Assembly: GCA_013399305.1 (NCBI GenBank)
Contig: VXAI01000090.1
Coordinates: 1,670,095-1,734,094, forward strand
Reading direction: 5' to 3'
From: Rostratula benghalensis
Lineage: Eukaryota > Chordata > Aves > Charadriiformes > Rostratulidae
Length of the DNA: 64,000 bases
Both the position numbers and the translations under genes were made by a program. Of this stretch, positions 53,213 through 64,000 are shown one piece after another. Under the pieces are notes generated by a model that saw nothing but the letters and a program-made list of their open reading frames with translations, searched no databases and had not been told where the DNA came from. Each line of letters begins with the position of its first letter. The first letter of the stretch is position 1.

Positions 53213-53216
53213 AGTT
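53186..53216. repeat. Perfect inverted repeat (13-bp arms, 5-base loop)
   Basis: AACTTCAAGTTCC, the loop TACCT, then the exact reverse complement GGAACTTGAAGTT. Thirteen matched pairs without error around a 5-base loop could form a stable hairpin in DNA or RNA. It overlaps the 3' end of the open frame at 52868-53212. Confidence 0.95.
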
Positions 53217-55132
53217 GATGCAATACAAACTGAACTTAATAAAAAATTACAGAAATTCTAAATATACCGTTGCATTACTTGTTATCATATACTTAAATAA
53301 TATCATTTATAATTTTCTAATAATTTGGAAAATAATTTTACTGTGTATCTTAAATCATAAAAAATAAAAATTTACTCCTGAATTAGTTGGATTTTATTGA
53401 ATTGATGACACCAAAATCCTTCCATCTTTACTCGAGGGAGGAAGGAACAGGTTTGGTTTGATTAAAACAGTACAAACATAAAATATCGTGGAACTTCTAA
53501 CTGTCACTTTGCTTTTCTTTGTAAAATTGCCTTGTTCTCACTTTAGTGTTGAAAAAGAATTGCAAGCAATGGTTAAAACACATCAGTATGCATAGTATGA
53601 TAACAAAAGAAAGCTTATAATTAAATAAAGGAGTACAGCATTGCTATTTTTGGGTTGTGGTTTCAATTTTAAATGCAGAAAATGTTATTAGCAGATGGAA
53701 AAGGGTTAAGCAGCATTCCAAAAACTTTGATTAACAGTCAAAAGCACCAAAGGTAAAGCTGTATCTTCAATACAGATATTTAATATAGTTTTATTCCTCA
53801 CAGTGTCTGGGTGAATAGGCATTGAGATCTATTACTTTTTCATTACTGGATGAATTCACAAGATTTTCTCTGTGTGTCAATGGAACACAGTCAACTTTCA
53901 CATCTGCATTCCTAAAACTGTGCTCCATACTGCATGATGGAGAATATGTTAGTTTAATCAAAGAAGAAAAGGCAAACAGAAGAGGACACTAGTCTTTAAC
54001 AAAGCAAGGCACGTTAGAAAGAAGGAAACCAACTTCAACTGCATTAGTCATGCAAATATATTTCAGGAATGACTAGATGTTTTGCTGGGTCAGACCTAAC
54101 AGCTATAGTATCATACATGTACCACTGAGATTAGGTACCCAAATACTCCTTTATGTCAACAGAAGCACCAAAATGTGTAACATGTCAGTTTTTATTTTGG
54201 AAATTTGCTGTCTTTAAATCTTCTTTTTACAAGATGGCAAACTGATAATGGATTAGGGGAAGCTGTCTTGTTGCCTTTGATTTCTTTTCTTTTCTACCCT
54301 TTAAATCTGCCTTTTTTAAATGTAATACTGCAGGAAGCGATTTTTTAATGCTTGGCACTCTGTCAAAAAGGAAAATGTCGTTTTCCTGAGAAATGCCTAA
54401 ATCCTATAGGCTCTTGCTGTGTACATAATAACCAAGAAATTTATTTTCAAGAGCCCTTAAATATGAGGACGCTCATCAGGTATGAGAAAATTCAATTTAA
54501 AATGTACCGATGTTACAGAAATATTTTTTCCATGTTGTAACATGAATGTGAAGATTCTTTACCTAAGTATTGAGTTACGCGTGAGTACGCTGTGAGACAG
54601 CTGCCCTTGAGGCATAGTGCAGCTGAAGGTGCAGAGTGAACTTCCCAGAGGAGTCATGATTTACTGCTGACCACACCTACAGCATTTATAAAATGTCAGT
54701 ACAGCACATCTTGGTGTGGGAGAGAAAAATGCAGCCTTTCATACTTCTTTTCAGAGCTCTTCTTTTCCAGGGTTTATTTCTTCCTCTATGTTTTCACTGA
54801 GCTTGGATACTTTTTTTTTTTTTTCCAAATCAAACATATCATGCTAATGACATTTGCAAACCAGCTGCTGTGTACACCTCCTCCAGAGGAATTTTGTAGA
54901 AGGATTCCAAGTTCTTTCTTTATATATACATAGAAATATATATGAAAGAAGTTGTGGTGCTTGTGGATAAGACGGAGTTGGAACTGCTTACATCTATATG
55001 CCTTTTATTGTCCACAGGGAAAACCTGGGTGGATATCTGGGCCTCGCTACTCCATTTGACTCCTCTGTCTTAGACAGTAGTGCTGATACTGCTCTCAGGA
55101 GGGAATATGGTCTTGGTACAAGATCCCACTAA
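53217..55132. other. Non-coding AT-rich DNA
   Basis: No gene is supported. A T-run (54811-54824) and the motif cluster at 54838-54870 are the only structures noted. Confidence 0.6.
54838..54870. promoter_or_regulatory. Possible POU plus E-box composite element
   Basis: Within about 30 bases there is ATGCTAAT (54841-54848, an octamer-like POU site), ATTTGCAA (54852-54859, a second near-octamer) and CAGCTG (54862-54867, an E-box for proneural or myogenic bHLH factors). Closely spaced POU and CAGCTG sites are known from neural enhancers bound jointly by Brn and Mash1-type factors. Only the motifs are seen. Activity and conservation are inferred. Confidence 0.22.
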
Positions 55133-55919
55133 TGTCAAAAGGGGACACCACTTGAAGATGACACAGACAAAAAAATTCTATTTGAGCTAGCTGTGGCATG
55201 GTCTGTTTTGTGGGAGGAATTACAGACTGCCAAGACATCAGGTGGAAGAACTATGTCATGTCAAACAACCTTTGAAACCATTTCTAGAGATTACCAGCTT
55301 CTTACTATTAATAGCACAAAAGATGAAATGATGATCTAGAGATGAAAGGAACCATTACTTTCTGCTGTACTTCTCAGAATAAGAACACCTGATCTCCAAC
55401 AGCCACCTCCAAAGTATTGTCTGCAAGTGTCTGTGAGTGCTGGACCTTTTAAAACAAAAAACTTTGCAAGAAAACTGTAATAAGTCAGAAGCATTTTTAC
55501 TTACTGAGCAAGTTTATTCCCCTGCCAGAAACAAGTGTGGTGTTTTAAAGGTATCCAGTGAGGATCTGCACAAACATGTTCACAACAAGCAGAGTCACAC
55601 CCTGCTGCATGGGCTTTACAGCATGAATCAGAGACGGAAACACAGTTTGAAAGTTTGGCCTGGATTTTTGCAGAGTGCAGATATCCTACAGTAATTGAAG
55701 AAATTATGTGCAAACTTTACTTGGGAACAACACAGGGAGGACATTTCCTGTTTCTGTGGTGTTCATCTTATCAGGGAACATTGCCTTTGGGATGTTACTC
55801 TTCTAATTAATAAATCCCAAGATGAACTTTGCAACATCATGAAGTTCCTATTAAGCACTCTGTCAAGGGAACAATATCAGCAGGTGACTAACCATCTACA
55901 GCAGAGGATGGAGAAATGA
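55133..55919 (+). pseudogene. Broken protein-coding relic, possibly FANCB-like
   Basis: Two protein-like frames follow each other on the plus strand. The first is 55133-55339 (69 codons) and ends at TAG. The second, 55437-55919 (161 codons), is in another frame and has a single internal TAA at 55692-55694. The second frame contains CG-V-L-K-V-SSEDL, later HSLKVW, then FCG and a hydrophobic DVTLLINKSQ...MKFLLSTL stretch. From memory, human FANCB (a subunit of the Fanconi anaemia core complex that works in DNA crosslink repair) has CGRVFLSLEDL, NSMKVW, FYG and an ILIIYSRNQ...LHNLIRIL stretch in the same order and at roughly similar spacing. The first frame shows no match. The stops and frame change argue for a pseudogene or a decayed exon. 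The identification is a recollection, not a search result, and could be wrong. The alternative is an unrelated or chance frame. Confidence 0.3.
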
Positions 55920-56317
55920 GCTGGAAGATAAAACATTAAACATAGAAATGGCAAAGACAGAATCTGTTTTAGCCACTCGACTTAGTCTGTAAGGTCTCTA
56001 CTTAGATATCTGCTGGGATGCTTCTGATGAAAATTAAGCTTGTGTTATTGCTCAAATTTAGATATTTTGATAAACAGCTTTAAAACAAAATAATTCAACA
56101 ATTTGATTAATTGCCTGGCAATCATGTGTTTATGTTTATAGCCTGGGTTTATCTATTTGTTGAACAGCTGTTCATAAATGACTCTGCAGATGTAATCCCG
56201 AATTCAGTCCTTGACTGTCCTCATCCTCTTGGTTTGAAGACATGGAAAACAAATATCTCTGATGAACCGGGCCAGGATAAACCTGCAAAAGGAAATAAAT
56301 ATACCAATAAACACCTC

Positions 56318-56415
56318 TGCAGATGACAAAATCAAAACAGACAGAGGTGACATGACTTGCCCAGGGGAGATAAAAAGGCAAAAGCAGAAAGGGGAATGGC
56401 TCCCGGTCTCCTGTT
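56318..56415 (+). mobile_element. MIR SINE remnant
   Basis: The segment carries the hallmark of the MIR core and 3' part: AGAGGTGACATGACTTGCCC, close to the family's 'gaggttaagtgacttgccc'. It is followed by a diverged equivalent of the usual tail ending near GGAATGGCTCCCGGTCTCC. MIR elements spread before or early in amniote history, so copies in birds are old and badly diverged, as this one is. It ends shortly before the start of a CR1 copy. Confidence 0.6.
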
Positions 56416-56484
56416 TTGGATGAGCGTGTCTGATTCATGGTCACATGTACGGCTTGGAACAGTACTGCAGAGGACAACTCCTTT

Positions 56485-57198
56485 AGACTCACACCTTGAG
56501 GACAAATTACAAATTTCTGTAAGGACACACAAAGGCAAATAACCCCTGTCAGTGATCCAGGCTGGGGCCTGTCTGCTTTGTGAAGCAGCTCTGCTGGAGA
56601 GGCCTGGGAAGTCCTGGTGTGCAGCAAAGATGCACCTGAGCCAACAGTGAGTCCTGGTGTCAGGGATGGCCAACAACATCTGGGATTGTGCTAACAGAAG
56701 CATGTACAGTGCAAGAAGGGCAAGGTTTATTTCCCTAAATACAGCATTTCTCTGATGACATGGCATCCTGTACTGTGCTCCTCACCCCCATTAAAAGACA
56801 AACATTTACAAACTGGAATGATTTCAGGAAAGGCCACCAAGACAGTCAGGGCTGGAGCACGTGCCCTGTGAAGGCAAGATAAAAGAGTTCAGCTTGTTCA
56901 GCCTGAAGAAGTCACAGCTCTGAGAGGAATGTAGCAGTAGCCCCAGTGCCCACAGGGAATTTATTGTGGAGACAGAGCAAGGCTCTTCACAGTGGTGAAT
57001 GTCAGGAAGATGAGAGAGCAAATTGGAAGCTGAAATGGGAGGTTCAGAATGGAATTAAAGAGAAACTTTATCACCATAAGGATGCTTGGTAGTAGAGCAG
57101 GTGGCCCAGGAAAAGGTTGTGCAGTCTTCTTTCTTGGAACCCATCTGGAACCCATTTCAGTCCCTTCAAACTTGAATTTATCCTGTGATCCTATGACA
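56485..57198 (+). mobile_element. Old CR1 LINE copy, plus orientation, with internal changes
   Basis: A long diverged CR1 copy on the plus strand. Recognisable pieces in family order are CCAGGCTGGGGCCTG, AGCAGCTCTGCTGGAGAGG, GAGCCAACAGTGAGTCCTGG, GGGCTGGAGCACGTGCC, CTTGTTCAGCCTGAAGAAG, CTCTTCACAGTGGTGAATG, ACTTTATCACCATAAGGATG and a terminal TATCCTGTGATCCTATGA. The frame is destroyed by many stops and indels. Near the 3' end the unit TGGAACCCAT is present twice (57135-57156), and the usual 3' UTR is shortened. The long open frames on the opposite strand (for example 56172-56627) are antisense to this element and not genes. The 5' boundary may be off by some tens of bases. Confidence 0.82.
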
Positions 57199-57729
57199 CT
57201 GCCTGTGACTATTTACACCTTATGTGAATGTTTTGTACAGGCAAAACCACTAGAAGTCAGCTCACTCATAGCATGCAACATCCATGTTTTGAACAGTATT
57301 CCTGAGTGAGTTTTCACAATTGCAGACTAATTGAAATGAAAATATAAAATAAAAATATGAATTACTATCTGTAAATATTGTTCAAGAAAATGAACGGATA
57401 GTATTAGAAAAATATGTAATTAACATTAGCCTAGTCTTCCTAATAAACAATAACTTAAATGATTAGTGACTTTTTAGTGGTACACTTCACACGTGTCTCT
57501 GCTTTAGAAAAACACCACAGTAAAAAAAAAGCTTGCTGAGTGTGTCAGCAGAGTAGCATCCAGTTACAAAATGCACTAAGGATTGCTCTACATAATTGTG
57601 GGTGCAGTATTAGTAATATACATTTCTACAACAGCTCAAATATGTTGGCATTGTTTGTGTGGACATGCAAGTTTCTAACAATTTTGTTGTCTTTTTTTTT
57701 AATTGAAGCAACACGTACAACACGTAAAA

Positions 57730-57910
57730 GGGGATGGCAAGATCCTCATGGATATATGGAACTGCTGCTTCAAGGATAGCATGGACAGACAGGTAGACAT
57801 GGTGCTCAGGGACACAGTTTAGTGGTGGTTTTGGTAGTGTTAGATAGGTGGTCAGACTCAATGATCCTAAAGGTCCTTGACAACCTAGACAGTTTTTTGA
57901 TTCTATGGAT
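57730..57910 (+). mobile_element. CR1 LINE 3' end, plus orientation
   Basis: This is the 3' end of another CR1 copy. It contains GGATAGCATGGACAGACAGG, CATGGTGCTCAGGGACA, TTTAGTGGTGGTTTTGG, AGTGTTAGATAGGTGG, TCAATGATCCTAAAGGTCC and a terminal TTGATTCTATGG. These correspond to the widespread avian CR1 3' sequence with 'tttagtggtgg' and 'gatcttaaaggtc'. It lies about 530 bases downstream of the preceding CR1 copy but belongs to a different subfamily, so it is a separate insertion. The 5' limit is uncertain. Confidence 0.8.
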
Positions 57911-60900
57911 TTTTTTTTTACAGAAATGAGCTTTATATTCTCTGGCAACCCAAAGCTTCTTCTAACTAATACTAAGGCCCATTATCAGAGGTAATTTCTT
58001 CAGAACTCTGTAGCTTGCAGAAAAGGGCTTGAATTTGTACATTTCTCTTAATACTAATTTCATGTTGCTCGAATTTCTAGTTCTAAAACCCCATCATTGC
58101 AGTTCTCTTCAAGGATATAGCCCATGTTGCTGTACATAAGCAACAGCAAGCTGCACAGGTTCAAATCTGCTAGACAGTGATTCAGATATGACCAATCCAC
58201 ACAATGAAACCTTTTGCTACAAGCCTGATGAAAAGAGTGTCTCACTACTAAATCTAGAATTTAGCAGGTATCTTCTCACATGTCTACTCAGCATAACTGC
58301 ATGACTTTCAACCTAATCAGATGACAGTGCAACCCTATGCACCTCTGCTAAGGACTGAGAATAAACTGTTGGTTCCAAATACATGTATGTGTAAGACAAG
58401 ACACAACATCTTAAACAATAATCTGAACATCTTCATGTGACTACCTCTTCCTCTTTCTATTTGCTTTTTGTGGATGTTCCAGAAAGCTACTAATAGTGAT
58501 ATAAAGAGGGATTGACTGACAACAGTAGTGACTGAATTACAAGGCTGCTTTTAAGCTAGGGCTTCTGTCTTTTCACTTGCTGCTCCTATGTAATTCTTGT
58601 ACCAGGCCATTGCATACTCTACTGCTTAAACCTTTTATCTCTTCTCCTGAGATTACACTGGTGCTAACGTCTATCTGCTTTTGCTGCTGTTCAGTCAGCT
58701 AACTCAAGTACATCAGTGATGAATATATAATTTTAGCTAAGGATAGCTTTAAAACTGACTTGGTTCCAAAACCTTCTAATTAGTCTGAGGGGGTTGCAAA
58801 CTAGAACCCAAAAATGAAAAAGCCAAGTCTTCAAATTTTTATTTCAAGTGATTCACCTCAGAATCAACTTGACATTAGCGCAACTCATTCCTCTTTTTTC
58901 TGTCTCCTTTCCAAAAATTCCAATGTCATTTCACACCTTGGGAATAAATTTTTAAATTACTATGTTTGCTCCTTTTCGACTTGAAGAGGATAAAAATTTG
59001 AAATATGTCTAAATGTAACACCTTTCATTATGTGTGAACAAGCACAATGACAAAATCATCTAAACATGAGCAAAGCTTTACAATCAAGAGGATTCTCCGA
59101 ATCTCAAAGCAAGGACATAGCACAATCTTCATAGTACCTAAATGCAAATATACTGCCATGTCACTCTGTGCTGGAACTCCCTGAAGCTCCAGAGGAAGTT
59201 CTGGAAGAAATGCAGTGCATTTTCTCTATATCTCAGAAAACTCAGATAAACTGTGGCCAGCAGCCACAGTTCATAGAAGAAGTCCGTGATAACAAGCCTC
59301 CATATGGCCCATGAGAGCGATGACTCACAGACTGTCATAGATCTGCCATAGTCCATAGAGCTGCAGACAGATCTAGTTCATGTTCCTGGATCCAGAGAGT
59401 CAAATGCTTCATCCAAGCTAAAACACTGTAGGTTTTTATCTGATTCCCACCCTGACTGCTGGCAAGTACCACATGCTCTAATGTAGAGATTCCTCCTGAG
59501 AGTTAAAAAGGAAGAAAATAACAAAGGATCTCTGAAAAAACGACATGACACTGTGTGTCAAATGCATAAGGATATTTTAATGTTCTTCTCCAAGAAAGAC
59601 CTGCCTCACATCTGACACCTTTATTGGCTCTGGCTGCCAAGCATACGTGCTTGCTTTAAGTTGCTGTCCTTATTGTTGTTTGCATTTCTTGACACTTCTT
59701 TTATTTGTAGCTCCTTCAAACTTCGAGTACCACGTTTACCAAGGGAGTGATGGGGTGCTGGTATAAAGATATTTGTGATAATCAAAGCAAAGCCCTTCTG
59801 GATCTACCTCTGCCTGCCTTCCTGTCATGGCTCTTTACACATGCTTTTTTAAACACATGATTCAGCCTGCTGTGTATCAGAATACGCTTGAAGGGGAATA
59901 GTGTAATTTTACCCTGTGAGAGACAAGTCTTATATAGTAGGGAACAGGATACATGTTTGTAGATACTAAAAACCTGTAAGAATAGCAAGAAAGTTTCATT
60001 TCCACTGTTCTTGGTGAGATTTTCATGCCAGCTAAAGATCAGAAAGAGCATTGATAATTTAGTTTTTCATTTGAATTCACTAAAGTAATCTTGGGAGGGT
60101 TGTCAAGGCATACATAGATATAAGGCTGTGCAGAGGGATTCTCAGAAGCCATTGAAAACCACTGTAAGTCATTATTTTGATCAGCATACAAAAATTCTTA
60201 AGGTCTTCCGCTTTTGAATTACTTGAACCAAATTTTGTCCTTGGATGCACTGGGATATATATATTAGGGTATTTTTGTGTGTTTATACAAATTTTTGGGC
60301 AACTAAATATCAAGGTGGGTTTTTTTATTAAGTATTAATAATAGCTATATGCATATTTCATTAGAGGTCTTCATCAAAGCCATGAAGTGTGTATCAAAGG
60401 AAAATCTCTTTCCTGGTGTCATACATGTCATACAACCTCCACCAGAGACATTCTAGCATGGGAAATCCCCTTGGGAAATGAGTCTGGAGAGATAAAACAA
60501 AGGTGAATGATGAACAGAGACAAAAAGGAAGAAAGAAAGGTTTTCTTTGCTATTTAGATACCTGTTGTGACTTTGTTCAAAGAAGCAGTCTACTTAGTTC
60601 CTTGGATTTCAAAAAAATAGTATTTTTTGCCAAGAGAAACATAAACACAGTGAAGCATACTTACAGGAGAACTTTCTACAGGCATTTGAAACATCACCAG
60701 CATCTCACTTTGTGTGAACAGTCAGCTACGCCTTGGGTGACATGTAAAATTTGTACACATAAATCATTTGAAGCCTGCACAAATGTATTGGTCATGTGAA
60801 TAATCTTGCTAGCATCATCTGAGCTTCATGGGGACTAGGAGTGTCAGAGGATAATGCTTGAATCACTGAAGTCTAGTAATTGCATTTGAAATGGAGGTGA

Positions 60901-61867
60901 CAACAGTAACATTACACCCATCTGAATTTCATATCCTTTTGAGAAAGATTCTTTAGCAAGAAACAGTTCAGAGAAATGGTAGAGGACTTAACTGTACTGA
61001 GAGAAAACAAGGTATAGAGAAAAAGTAAATATGAGACTGAAAATAAAGAGAGAACATATTTATCATTATGATGTTAGATCTTCCAAGATACCAGGTCTCC
61101 TAAGCTCTTGCTTCCTATTTCCCTGCTGACAAGGTGGCAGCACTAAGGGCAAGGAGAAGCTGCACCTTATCCATCTAATTGTGTCTTTACACAGTTACTG
61201 TGTGAAAATGTCTCTCTGACCACCACCACAATGTGCTGTGCTCCAGTTTCAATTCACATAAACCACCTGGGAGATATAGGCCAGGTGCATGTAAGGAAGC
61301 TGGCATCAGCCTTACTGTCCACAGATGAACTGTATCCACATCCAAAAGTAAAATCAAGATACAATTTCAACTCTTCCTAGAAAAATGTAGTGTGTGTGTG
61401 TGGGTAGGGGTGGGTGGTTGAAAAGGAAATTTAGACATTCTGCCAGAAGAATCCATCCAAAAGTAGTCATGGAAAAATATTATTCAGGAGCAGAACAATT
61501 AGATTTCTTGGCACGTTTAAAATCAGCCATGCTGGTTTAACTGCCAACTTAACACTTGTAAGGAGAAAAGTGACACAATGACCTAGTAATTTTTTTTCCA
61601 CTTGCACATTTTTTTGGCAGTAATCTGTGCTGCTTTACATCAGTTTTGGACATCAGCAAAATCTATTACTCATTCTGAAACTACATGTGAGAGCAGAACT
61701 GAACAACCTGACCCTCTGATAACCCATTGGCTAAGATGGTGTTATGTGTGTGATTTTACAATTGCTTGTTTTCTGGCCAGAAAACATTTCTTGTTAAAAG
61801 CTACAATTGCTGCTAAGAGTGGATCACTCTTATCACTATATCAAAATCAGGCTTATGTTGCATATTT

Positions 61868-61882
61868 AAAAAAAAAAAAAAA
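61868..61882. repeat. Poly-A run (15 A)
   Basis: An uninterrupted mononucleotide run. The open frame that crosses it (61602-61907) ends in lysine codons because of it and has no recognisable features. Confidence 0.9.
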
Positions 61883-63340
61883 GTTAATGCTTTTGGTAAA
61901 TGTCTAGGAAACTCAGCTGCACATGTGTTTCCATACCCCGTATGAAACAGGTCCATATGGGGCAGTCAAGTAAAAACGTGGCAAAGGGAACAAAATTAAT
62001 AATTTTGATTGTCCTTATATTCCACTATCTTTAGGTGACTTCTTGTCCCTAAGGGTACTGTGCAAGTGACAGGTATAATCTGCCCTAATAAAGGTCAGTC
62101 TGCATCCAGTGATTGTTTGAAGGGGCAGTGTAGGAGTGTATGAATCAGACAACCTCAGATGAATGGCTAACAGGAGTCAGAGCCAGCAGAACATTTTTCT
62201 GTTCTCATTTTTAGCAGGAGTCTATTCTTCCAGCAGCAGGTGATGGCTGGTGACAAATAAATCTGTGTCATGCAGACGCATCTCAATTGTTTTTCTTTCT
62301 CTGAAATGGAGATAATTTCATATTCTTCCTACATATGCTAAGAAAATGCCAGTATTTACATTAAAATCTCTTATATTNTATAATAATATTATATATATAG
62401 CACAAATGAAATATGAGTTCTCATTAAAGTATTAGAGCCTGTCCAAAGTTCTGTGGCATCCTACATTATAACACATGGCAAGTTGAAACATTTTTTCCTC
62501 ACGCTTGTTTCTTCTGCATTAGCATTCCATCTTCAAATACATGAATTGCCTGGGGCTTTCCTCAGATGATGAGGACTCCAGCCGTTTTAAGGATTTCTGT
62601 GGTCTCTGAAGACTTCCTACTTGACGCTAGAAGTGAGAAAGAAGATATAGATTCCACATTCAAACCTGGGGATTTAGAGGCGGCTAACCTACAGTGCAAT
62701 TTCCGCCCATTTGAGTGAAAGAAGTTAGGTATAATATGCAAAAACAGCATGTGGTTACTGACTGAAAAGGACCCCCTTGTAGTCTAAATGGATATATTGT
62801 TTTCTTGCCACTGCAGTCTTTCCCAGAGAAGGACACATCATCTGTCAAAGAGATCATATATTAGAAAGCAGGATAATTCATTTACCAGCTGAGTCTAATC
62901 TCAGAGCTGTCTGTTCAGAAAAGAAACTTTAAGATCAGATTGAGCTGACAGCATTTATACCCTCAATTATGTCACCTGCCTGAATAGCATCATGATTTTC
63001 CTGACATTCTTCCTTCTCTTTGTTTCTGTTCAATACAGCTGAGCAGCAATTTAAAACATGTTGATATTAAAAAATTATACAAAACTCGGGAAAACATTTT
63101 TGCTGGAAGTTCCTTTCAAAAATTTTCTACTGCTGAAAGATTAAAGCTCCAAGTTAGAGGGGAGGGAAAGACGGGAATAGCCAGGTTTCATCTGATAGAA
63201 TCTGAAAATACTTTCATGTTTCTGAGTAAAGCAATGAAAAAACAACGAAATATTGACATTCTTGCTGATAATATTGCTTTATTGAAAAAAAAATGTTCAA
63301 AATTCAACTGAAATCTTTCAAGTAGGTCTACAGCAAATGT

Positions 63341-63430
63341 CAGGATTTTTAAAATTTTTATTATTATCTAATAATATTTTTAATTTTTATTTTTCCTTAT
63401 TATTATTATTTTTTTATTTATTTTAATTGT
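63341..63430. repeat. AT-rich low-complexity tract
   Basis: About 90 bases of almost only A and T with TTATTATTATT and TTTTTATTTATTTT units. It is simple-sequence DNA that could melt easily. No matrix-attachment function is shown. Confidence 0.8.
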
Positions 63431-64000
63431 GTGTGTTTGAGAAGGGATTATTGCTGATCACAACTTGCAATATCTTAATGCATAAATCATTTTGTATCTT
63501 CTACTATATAAGTGCTACATAATTAGCAGAATAATAAAGATCTAGACTTTTGGTGGTGTTCTGTAACTTCCTAATTGTCCTCTATTTTTAAACTGAGATG
63601 GATATAAAGCATCAAAATTAAGACACTAAGGCATACATGTTTAGATAGTCTTCCAGCCATTTGTTTTGTGTCACTCTTGCCATAGATAGCACACATACAA
63701 GATTATCACAAAAGTCTGGATAAACTGCCTTTGATGACCTCCCACATGTGAAATTGATACACCCTGCTCATGATGTACACACACTTTTTTTCTCTATGAA
63801 TGATGCCATTAGGAGATGATTTCAGGAAGAAAGAAACAAGCTCATCATTATTTTTAACAGAAATACAGTGTTTTTGTCACATATTAAAAAGAGCAGCATT
63901 TTAACTACCTCAGCAGCTAACATTTGAGTAGTTTCTTGAGTAACAGCTGATTTTAAAAATAATTGCCTGAGTTTAAAGTATATGATGTTATGAAACCGAA

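Larger units (their letters stand above)
57911..64000. other. Non-coding AT-rich DNA
   Basis: No gene is supported. A 60-codon plus-strand frame at 59135-59314 looks protein-like but has no start or splice support. A GT repeat lies at about 61390-61402, an A-run at 61868-61882, a single undetermined base at 62378 inside an AT-rich stretch, and a strongly AT-rich tract at 63341-63430. A complex, possibly conserved stretch lies at about 62920-63060. Confidence 0.6.

Noticed and set aside
56172..56766. Two long minus-strand open frames (151 and 144 codons)
   Set aside because: They run antisense to the MIR remnant and the old CR1 copy, have no recognisable domain, and their openness follows from the GC-richer repeat sequence.
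58157..58170. GGTTCAAATCTGC as a tRNA-gene B box
   Set aside because: No matching A box or cloverleaf stems could be found around it.

Overview
The window is 64 kb of vertebrate nuclear DNA, most likely from a bird. The diagnostic elements are several CR1 LINE fragments. All are 5'-truncated, and several still end in the 8-bp CR1 3' repeats (ATTCTGTG or ATTCTATG). There is also one old MIR SINE remnant, no poly-A retroelement families, low overall repeat density and a visibly AT-rich background, which fits an avian macrochromosome. A turtle or crocodile is possible, since they also carry CR1, but is less likely. Nothing prokaryotic or viral is seen: no operons, no long genes and no ribosome-binding-site pattern.

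Layout. The window looks like a gene desert or the inside of a very large intron. No complete protein-coding gene can be read. The CR1 copies lie at about 1986-2524 (+), 38430-38790 (+), 44176-44500 (+, old), 49276-50082 (-, youngest, with the end of its reverse-transcriptase ORF still open), 56485-57198 (+, old and rearranged) and 57730-57910 (+, 3' end only). A possible further tail lies near 6030-6092 (-). A MIR fragment (56318-56415) lies just before the 56.5 kb CR1. The rest is single-copy AT-rich DNA with short homopolymers and microsatellites, one 94-base assembly gap (40377-40470) and one isolated N (62378).

Protein-like traces. The best is at 55133-55919, an interrupted reading frame whose second part recalls the C-terminal region of the Fanconi anaemia protein FANCB. 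This rests on remembered motifs and is tentative. A 115-codon open frame at 52868-53212 begins close to a good splice acceptor but is not recognised. Several acceptor-exon-donor combinations have open frames: 13340-13551 joined to 15110-15206 through a tandem NAGNAG acceptor, 15263-15367, and 36643-36688 with 38011-38180. They are listed as weak predictions, because such combinations arise by chance in 64 kb.

Regulatory potential. Two stretches (3868-4010 and 54838-54870) combine POU octamer-like, homeodomain-like and E-box motifs, as developmental enhancers in gene deserts often do. No conservation data are available here, so these are hypotheses. No functional pathway or set of cooperating genes can be read from this window.
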